Below the pieces are notes generated by a model that saw only the letters and a list, made by a program, of their open reading frames with translations, was not told the DNA's origin and searched no databases. A program made the translations under genes and the position numbers. DNA of 12,566 bases from an uncultured Desulfobacterium sp. (GTDB lineage: Bacteria; Desulfobacterota; Desulfobacteria; Desulfobacterales; Desulfobacteraceae), in assembly GCA_937124525.1 (NCBI GenBank), contig CAKZLA010000092.1, positions 1 through 12,566 of the forward strand, in the 5' to 3' direction. Below, piece after piece: positions 6,966 through 12,566 of the stretch; the first letter of the stretch is position 1, and the number at the start of each line of letters is the position of its first letter.

Positions 6966-8749
6966 AGGCTGCCAATCCCGAGAGATCACGCCCCTGGGCG
7001 AATTTTTTAAGCAGCGGCATCAGATCATCCATCAGCGCCAGTTCTTTTTTTGTGCGCTCTTTCCAGCCCAGATCCTGGGGAGCGAGCAGCCTTCGGCCGG
7101 GGGTGAAAAGACACAGGCGATGTTCAGGGGCAAAAAGCTGTCATCTTCTACTTGTCGTCCGGCCTGAATTTCCTTGAACAGTCGATGATACTCAATGGCA
7201 TGGTTGATTGAGGCTGTGGCGAGAATGGCATTGAACTTTTGCCCTGCGGTGGCGGCACGGTGTTTTTTAAGAATGGATTCCACCACCGCCTGCTGGGACA
7301 ACGTGTCGCTGGCCTTTGGTTTTACGTTGCCCTCACCCTTGAAATAGTCGATATGGAAACGCAGCACATTGCGGTCTTCAATGGCGTGGGTGATGGTGTA
7401 GGCGTGCAGCCGTTTTTGGAAAAGATCCTCGGTGGTTTTGAAGGAAGCTTCCTCCCCCTCAATCTGCTGATAGCTGGAGTTGGTCTCAAAAATAGGCGTG
7501 CCGGTGAAGCCGAACAACTGAGCATTGGGGAAGAATTCCTTGATTGCCTTATGGTTCTCGCCAAATTGAGAACGGTGGCATTCATCAAAAATAAACACCA
7601 CACGCTTGTTGCTTAGAGGTTGCAGACGTTCCTTGTAGTTTTGCCTGTTTTTATTTTTCTTCCCGGGCTTGTGTCTGGCGTTAAGGGCAAGGCCGAGCTT
7701 CTGGATGGTGGTAACAATAACTTTATCGGCATAGTCATTGGAAAGCAGCCGCTGAACCAGGGTTTCGGTGTTGGTGTTTTCTTCGACGCACCCTTCCTGA
7801 AATCTGTTGAATTCTTCCCTTGTTTGCCGGTCAAGGTCTTTACGGTCCACCACAAAGAGGCATTTTTCAATATCCGGATTATCCTTGAGAAGGGTCGATG
7901 CCTTGAAGGATGTCAGGGGGTGGTATGCCAGATATAGCCATTTCCCCGGTTCTGGTGAATACACTCCACAATGGCCTGCACCGCATAGATTTGATAGGGG
8001 CGCATCATCATGAGTTTTTGTTCGCTGGCAACCAGCACCATGTAACGGCTGATCATTTCGGCCAAGGTGCATTTGGCGAGAAATTGCTCTGAGAAGTCAT
8101 CCAGGTGGGCAATTTTTTGATTATCTTCCCCCGCAAATTGATAAACGGGCAGGAAGCGTTCGTCAGCATCAAAACTAAAGTGCCGGCTGTGGTTATTGGC
8201 AAAATACCAGGTATTGGCTTGATTGCTGACCACGAAGAGTTGTACAAAGCAGAGCAGCGTGTTTGTATAGCCGTTACCGGGATCATTTTTATAGTCAACG
8301 ATCTGCTGCATGGCGCGGCGGGGACTGACATCCAGAGCCTTGAGTTCAACCTGTACAATGGGCACCCCGTTGATCAGCAGAATAACGTCATAGCGGTGAT
8401 AACTGTTTTGGGTGTTGATGCGCAGCTGATTGACCACCTCAAAGGTATTTTTACACCATTCCTTGATATTAACCAATGTATAGTGAAGCGGTGTACCATC
8501 TTCACGCTCAAAGCTGTTCAGCTCGCGCAGAATTTTGGAGGCGCCAAACACATCAGCACTGACAATCTGATCCCGCAGCCGTACAAATTCAGAATCCGTC
8601 AGCTTAACTTTGTTGAGTGCTTGAAATTTTTCTCTAAAATTCCTTTCCAGTGTATCACGGTCACAGATATCTTCGCGGTGGATGTATTTAAGATCAACCA
8701 GATTGTTGATCAGATTTTGTTCGATCTGTTGTTCTTTTGTGATAGTCAT
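6962..8749 (-). pseudogene. hsdR: Type I restriction endonuclease HsdR, P-loop and C-terminal half deleted
   Basis: HsdR is the translocating and cutting subunit of type I restriction systems. ATG 8749 follows AAGG seven bases upstream. Residues 1-278 include an intact PD-(D/E)xK-like nuclease site: D121 in RYDVILL and E135/K137 in VQVELKA. The frame then ends HTTP-stop at 7913, exactly where the family reads HTTGSGKT. The following sequence LTSFKASTLLKDNPD continues in another frame, so about 13 bases coding the Walker A motif are missing (near 7917-7919). The second frame retains VVDRKDLDRQ, FDECH (plus 7575-7586) and FGFTGTP, then SPPAEG. Near 7076-7090 it jumps to DLGWKERTKKELALM... ending GLAAYE at 6962, the usual HsdR C-terminus, in yet another frame. 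Several hundred codons, including helicase motifs IV-VI, are gone; intact HsdR is about 1000 residues. The gene is dead as a restriction motor. Confidence 0.88.
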
Positions 8750-8806
8750 TTGCTTGCCTTCGAGACTGTAAGTTTATTCAGAGTATTCACAAAATATTAA
8801 AATGCA

Positions 8807-9886
8807 TCAAAAATCTTCCAGGCTTTGGGATGTTGTATCCCGCTTTTCTATCCACGCTTTGAGAACTGCATGCACCAATGTAGCAAGCGGAATAGCCAGA
8901 AACAGCCCCCAGGCACCCCATAATCCGCCAAAAATCAATACCGCCACAATAATTCCCACAGGATGGAGACTCACCACACCGGAGAGAAGCAAGGGTACCA
9001 AAAGATTACCGTCCAGGGCTTGGATAATTCCGTAGGAGAGCATCAGCCAGGCAGTTTTAGGGACAAATCCCCACTGAAAAAATGCCACCAGTGCAACGGG
9101 CAGAAAAATCACGGCAGCACCAATATAAGGGATCAGCACGGAAAGCCCCACAAAAAGGGAAAGTAACAGAGAAAATTTTAATTGAAAAGAGATAAAGGTT
9201 ATATAACTAACAGCCCAAACAATGAGAATTTCCCAAATTTTTCCCCGGATATAATTGGTTATTTCAAGATTCACCTCGTGCCACACCTGCTTGGAGAGAT
9301 CCCGATTGTCCGGCAGAAAACTTTTCAACCAGTTCAGAATAATCTCTTTATCCTTTAAGAAAAAAAAGATCAGCAGGGGAACCAGCACCAGATAAACAAT
9401 AATTACAATAACATTTTTCACCGACGCCAGGGAAAAGGATAAAATCTGTTGCACCTGATTATAAATTTCCGAAGCAATGGAGGTCATCAGTTCATCAATC
9501 TGTGCCCGGCTGATGAGGTCTGGATATTGCTCCAGCAGCGCTTGAAGCCCCTTTTGTCCCTTGCCCAACATGGAGGGTAATTCCTGGACAAACTGCACCA
9601 CCTGGTGGGATAAAAGTGGAAAAAGCCCCACCACCGTAATCACAAAACAGGTGATAAAAAGAATAAAAACTATGAGAATACCTACTTTTCTGGGAACTTT
9701 AAAAGACTGGAGGCGCTGGACAATCCCCTCCAGGAGATAAGCAATGATAACACCTATGAAAACAGGCATCAGCATACTTCCCAGAAAAAAAACCGTTGAA
9801 AATCCAAACACCAGCATCACCCCCAGAATAATGATCTGGGGATCTGAAAAATACCTGTTGAACCAGGATCTAAACATCTTTATCAT
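8807..9886 (-). CDS. AI-2E/PerM-family (UPF0118) membrane transporter
   Basis: This is an intact protein of 359 residues from ATG 9886, matching the usual ~350 of the family. The frame is open to an ATG at 9964, but only 9886 has a purine-rich site in front (GAGAGGGA, four bases upstream). About eight hydrophobic segments are visible: near residues 17-36, 38-53, 68-90, 157-178, 218-236, 238-268, 279-303 and 305-343. A large amphipathic region at about 91-155 separates the third and fourth, the typical PerM layout. Family motifs include LIPYIGA (251-257), LDGNLLVP (291-298) and GLWGAWGLFLAIPLAT (321-336). Characterised members include the TqsA autoinducer-2 exporter and Na+(Li+)/H+ antiporters, so the substrate cannot be told. 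hsdR begins 57 bases downstream on the same strand with no obvious terminator between, so readthrough into the dead locus is possible. Confidence 0.88.
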   Translation of the reverse strand: MIKMFRSWFNRYFSDPQIIILGVMLVFGFSTVFFLGSMLMPVFIGVIIAYLLEGIVQRLQSFKVPRKVGILIVFILFITCFVITVVGLFPLLSHQVVQFVQELPSMLGKGQKGLQALLEQYPDLISRAQIDELMTSIASEIYNQVQQILSFSLASVKNVIVIIVYLVLVPLLIFFFLKDKEIILNWLKSFLPDNRDLSKQVWHEVNLEITNYIRGKIWEILIVWAVSYITFISFQLKFSLLLSLFVGLSVLIPYIGAAVIFLPVALVAFFQWGFVPKTAWLMLSYGIIQALDGNLLVPLLLSGVVSLHPVGIIVAVLIFGGLWGAWGLFLAIPLATLVHAVLKAWIEKRDTTSQSLEDF

Positions 9887-10090
9887 CTTTTCCCTCTCAA
9901 TTCTGCTTTCAAATACCTGACCCCATGGGTTGCTAAAAAGCCCCCGGAATTCAAATTCAGCCATAAATATTTCAATTTTTTATATCATATCTATCCAGCA
10001 AATGAGACATTAAATTACCATTATCCTCCAAGAGAAACTTACACTTCCCGGGCATACCTGCATATTTTCCAAGAGCTTCTTCAACCCGTT

Positions 10091-10356
10091 AGTCATAAGT
10101 TCTCACCATGGCTTTCTTGAGGGTAAATATTCGGACAGCACCCCATCATATTCACCTAAGTTTGGCCTGATCACATAGCATTAGTATGCTACTCAGTCCC
10201 AAATACGCTAATATGGGGCACTGGCCAAACGTTTACATTGCCAACCCGAATATTCACCTTTGAGGTTGGCTAACCCATTGAAATCATTAAAACTAATTTT
10301 TGAGAGTACCTCTATTATGGTCTAATTTTTTCAATAGGTTATGAGAACTTATGACT
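10091..10356. repeat. Perfect 15-bp inverted repeat bounding a 266-base intergenic segment
   Basis: AGTCATAAGTTCTCA at 10091-10105 is exactly reverse-complemented by TGAGAACTTATGACT at 10342-10356. Between the arms is the smaller element at 10122-10257 with its own inverted ends, plus small hairpins such as GGTT-GGCT-AACC (10264-10275). No target-site duplication is evident next to the arms. No gene is supported in 9965-10496 apart from this structure. It may be a non-autonomous element, a nested insertion, or a large cruciform-forming sequence. Confidence 0.6.
10122..10257. repeat. MITE- or REP-like element, copy A
   Basis: The element is bounded by GGTAAATATTCGG (10122-10134) and CCGAATATTCACC (10246-10258), which pair at 12 of 13 positions. 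Inside are the hairpin TAGCAT-TAGT-ATGCTA (10176-10191) and further inverted pairs, GTTTGGCC with GGCCAAAC and CAGCACCCCAT with ATGGGGCACTG. It has no coding capacity. Its left half is repeated in the same orientation at 12498-12566, with roughly 60 of 69 aligned positions identical by eye. That shows it is a dispersed element rather than chance sequence. Confidence 0.65.
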
Positions 10357-10496
10357 CTTGAATCCTCAAAAAAGCCCCGGGAAATTGCATCCCTTGCCCA
10401 TAACGCAAAATACTGATAAAAACAGGAATATTTAAAAATAAAAATCCAATACACCTTGGGGATCTTTCCCAGAAAAGCCATCACAAGGAGTTTGAC

Positions 10497-12389
10497 ATGC
10501 CAACCATTAACAGGAACAACTGGGAATCGCACTTGGTTTCTCCGGAAATTGTTTTTTCCATGATCAAACCCGGCATGACCATTTTCATTGGAACCGGCCC
10601 CGCAGCCCCCAGGACCCTGATGAAAATGTTGCTGGACGGCGATGAAAACAATATCCGGGATATTGAATTGATTCAGCTGGCCGTACAGGGCGATGTCATC
10701 CTTTCCATTGACAAAATCCATGCCCAAAATTACCGGTTGAAAACTTTTTTTTCAGGATTTGTCTCCTCTGATACCATCTCCTCGGGCCAGATAGATTTGA
10801 TACCTGCCTATGCATCCAAAATACCGAAAATTTTAAAATCAGGTAAAATTCCCATTGATGTGGCCTTTATCCAGATTACCCCCCCCAATGAAGCGGGATA
10901 TTGCAGCCTGGGACCCGCAGTGGATGTGGCAAGGGAGGTAATGGAACAGGCAAAAATCGTGGTGGGCGAAATCAATGAAGAAGTGCCGTTTACCTTTGGT
11001 GACACCTTTGTCCCCATAAAAGATTTTGACCTTCTGGTGCGCTCCACCCGGGCACCGGTGCTCTATGAACGGTTCAGGGTCACAGAGGTAATGGACCGGG
11101 TGGCCGCCAACGTGGCCTCCATTATCAGGGATGGAGACTGCCTGAGCTTCTCCCACAGCCCCCTTTTTGAAGCCCTGGCTCCCCATCTGACCCATATGAA
11201 AGATCTGGGAATACACTCTTTATATTTCACCGATGCCATGGCCGATCTGGTGAAAAGTTGTGCCGTGACCAATTATCGCAAATCCCCTTTCCGGGGTAAA
11301 TCCCTGACATCCTATGCCCTGGGGTCCAGGGAGCTTTTAAAATGGCTGGATCGCAATCCCCTGGTGGACTTCCAGGGAACAGACTATGTATGCAATCCCC
11401 AGCTCATTGCAGAAAACCCTCAATTCACGGCTATTTACGAGGCAAGTAAGGTAGATCTTCTGGGGGGAGTCTCCTTTCCCTTGAAGGGGACGGTGATAAC
11501 CGGGCCCGGCGAAGTGGTGGATTTTCTCACAGGTGCTGAAGCATCAAAGGATGGATGCACCATCATCGGAGTTCCCAGTCGCAACAGCAAGGGAGAATCC
11601 AATGTAATGGTTTCGTTGATGGACTATCCCAACCAACTAAGACTCCGGGAGTCGGTTCATATGATTGCCACGGAATACGGTGTGGCCAATCTCAAATGGC
11701 GAACCATCAGGGAGCGTGCCCAGGCCATGATTGAGATCGCCCATCCCGACGATCGGGAGTATCTCATTGAACAGGCAAGAAAAAAGAAAATTATCTATCC
11801 CAATCAGATTTTCATCAAAAAATCTGCCCATCTATACCCCTCCCATATTTCCACCGCAGCTGAGTTTAAAGGAGGAATTTGTGTAAAATTCAGGGCCATC
11901 AAACCTTCGGACGAAGAGGGAATGAGAAAATTTTTCTATCGATTTTCAGACCAAATGATTTTTTATCGTTTTTTTTACCTGGTACAGACCATGACCCATG
12001 ATCAAATGCAAGAATATGTCAATGTGGATTACAGCCAGGAGATGTCCATTGTGGGGCTGGTGGGAAAATCAGATAGTGAAAAAATAATTGCAGAGGCTCG
12101 GTTTGCAAGGGATGAGGAGTCCAATTATGGAGACGTGGCATTTCTCATTGATGAGGCATACCAGGGCATCGGCCTTGGAACTTATTTACTTCATTTTCTC
12201 ATTAAACTTGCCCAGAGCCGGGGCCTTGAAGGATTTACCGCAGAGGTGCTACCGGAGAATCAGTCCATGATAAAACTATTTGAAAAAACAGATCTACCGC
12301 TGGAAAAAGGAATTTCCAGCGGCTCCTGTTACATGAAAATGCATTTTAATAACTCGTCAGTTACAAATTCTCGGCATGTTTTACCGTGA
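10497..12389 (+). CDS. Acetyl-CoA hydrolase/transferase domain fused to a GNAT acetyltransferase
   Basis: This is a 630-residue cytoplasmic protein; ATG 10497 follows AAGGAG (10485-10490) by six bases. Residues about 10-440 form an acetyl-CoA hydrolase/4-hydroxybutyrate CoA-transferase-type domain: FIGTGPAAP near the start, DVAFIQITPPNEAGYCSLG, GDCLSF, VHMIATEYGVANLKW and RERAQAMIEIAHPDDR. A linker (IYPNQIFIKKSAHLYP) leads to a GNAT domain at about 460-620, starting VKFRAIKPSDEEGM, with the acetyl-CoA pyrophosphate loop QGIGLG at 556-561. Two active-site positions look unusual. The family's catalytic glutamate, normally in a GIHTE(M)FSD context, is L242 in GIHSLYFTD, and the GIGG(Q)xDF loop is GPGEVVDF (336-343). 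The N-terminal domain may therefore bind acyl-CoA without transferring it and regulate the GNAT half; this is inference. It is a single-gene unit, flanked on both sides by copies of the same repeat. Confidence 0.88.
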   Translation: MPTINRNNWESHLVSPEIVFSMIKPGMTIFIGTGPAAPRTLMKMLLDGDENNIRDIELIQLAVQGDVILSIDKIHAQNYRLKTFFSGFVSSDTISSGQIDLIPAYASKIPKILKSGKIPIDVAFIQITPPNEAGYCSLGPAVDVAREVMEQAKIVVGEINEEVPFTFGDTFVPIKDFDLLVRSTRAPVLYERFRVTEVMDRVAANVASIIRDGDCLSFSHSPLFEALAPHLTHMKDLGIHSLYFTDAMADLVKSCAVTNYRKSPFRGKSLTSYALGSRELLKWLDRNPLVDFQGTDYVCNPQLIAENPQFTAIYEASKVDLLGGVSFPLKGTVITGPGEVVDFLTGAEASKDGCTIIGVPSRNSKGESNVMVSLMDYPNQLRLRESVHMIATEYGVANLKWRTIRERAQAMIEIAHPDDREYLIEQARKKKIIYPNQIFIKKSAHLYPSHISTAAEFKGGICVKFRAIKPSDEEGMRKFFYRFSDQMIFYRFFYLVQTMTHDQMQEYVNVDYSQEMSIVGLVGKSDSEKIIAEARFARDEESNYGDVAFLIDEAYQGIGLGTYLLHFLIKLAQSRGLEGFTAEVLPENQSMIKLFEKTDLPLEKGISSGSCYMKMHFNNSSVTNSRHVLP

Positions 12390-12497
12390 TCTAACTTGGG
12401 TAACTCGGGTTTGGTCATAAAGCTGGGCCACTATACGGGAAATAGAATTTCATTAGCCATAAGATGCCGTAATGACAAGTTTTAATTTTTATAATTA
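12390..12497. other. Intergenic, nothing assignable
   Basis: This is an AT-rich stretch after the CoA-transferase/GNAT stop. A weak TTACC...GGTAA pairing at its start lacks a T-run, so no terminator is called. Confidence 0.4.
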
Positions 12498-12566
12498 GTA
12501 AATATTCGGTCAGCACCCCATCTTCACCTGTTTTGGTCTGCTCACATAGCATTAGTATGCTACGCA
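12498..12566. repeat. MITE- or REP-like element, copy B (cut by window end)
   Basis: GTAAATATTCGG at 12498-12509 and the hairpin TAGCAT-TAGT-ATGCTA at 12547-12562 match copy A at 10123-10191 in order and orientation. A three-base and a one-base gap and about five mismatches separate the two. The left flanks of the copies differ before GTAAATATTCGG, which places the element boundary there. The right half lies beyond the window. Confidence 0.65.

Noticed and set aside
8105..8800. Long (231-codon) plus-strand open frame.
   Set aside because: It is antisense to the well-supported HsdR N-terminus and has no independent coding evidence.
10293..10727. 144-codon minus-strand open frame.
   Set aside because: It overlaps the start and ribosome binding site of the strongly supported gene at 10497 and shows no family features.

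Overview
The window looks like a bacterial chromosome segment, probably from a sulfate-reducing member of the Desulfobacterota (Desulfobacteraceae-like). This is an inference. The best support is the gene at 10497-12389, an acetyl-CoA hydrolase/transferase domain fused to a GNAT acetyltransferase, an arrangement I associate with Geobacter, Desulfuromonas and sulfate reducers. The moderate GC content and the AT-rich accessory genes fit but prove nothing. No rRNA, tRNA, CRISPR array or complete insertion sequence is visible.

Layout. (1) 1-598, minus: N-terminal part of a GT4-type glycosyltransferase running off the left edge. (2) 986-2717, plus: an AT-rich gene of unknown function, split by an apparent one-base frameshift near 2020. 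It converges on (3) 2915-3847, minus, a protein with MORN/YwqK-like short repeats; a 15-bp-arm inverted repeat at 2841-2885 lies between them. (4) 3938-4470: AT-rich non-coding DNA with four ATATG(C/T)A motifs and a stretch with coding-like character near 4340-4470. (5) 4471-8749, minus: a ruined type I restriction-modification locus. In transcription order it holds hsdR (P-loop lost, most of the C-terminal half lost), a possible 23-codon remnant where hsdM might be expected, an intact dinD, the first ~64 codons of hsdS, and the 3' two-thirds of an AAA_21-type ATPase gene with three frameshifts, followed by a small unidentified ORF. (6) 8807-9886, minus: an intact AI-2E/PerM-family membrane protein just upstream of hsdR. 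(7) 9965-10496: intergenic DNA with a perfect 15-bp inverted repeat enclosing a ~136-bp element that has 13-bp terminal inverted repeats. (8) 10497-12389, plus: the CoA-transferase/GNAT fusion. (9) 12390-12566: intergenic DNA ending in a second copy of the element, in the same orientation.

How it fits together. The defence region is a graveyard rather than a working system: HsdR cannot hydrolyse ATP, HsdM is absent, HsdS is truncated, and the associated ATPase lacks Walker A and is frameshifted. DinD is the only recognisable gene of that cluster with a full-length frame and a good ribosome binding site. The most interesting intact protein is the CoA-transferase/GNAT fusion, because the position where this CoA-transferase family carries its catalytic glutamate appears to be leucine (L242). 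That suggests the N-terminal domain senses acyl-CoA rather than transferring CoA, similar in idea to the inactive acyl-CoA synthetase half of Pat-type protein acetyltransferases. I did not find convincing evidence of a wholly new functional system.
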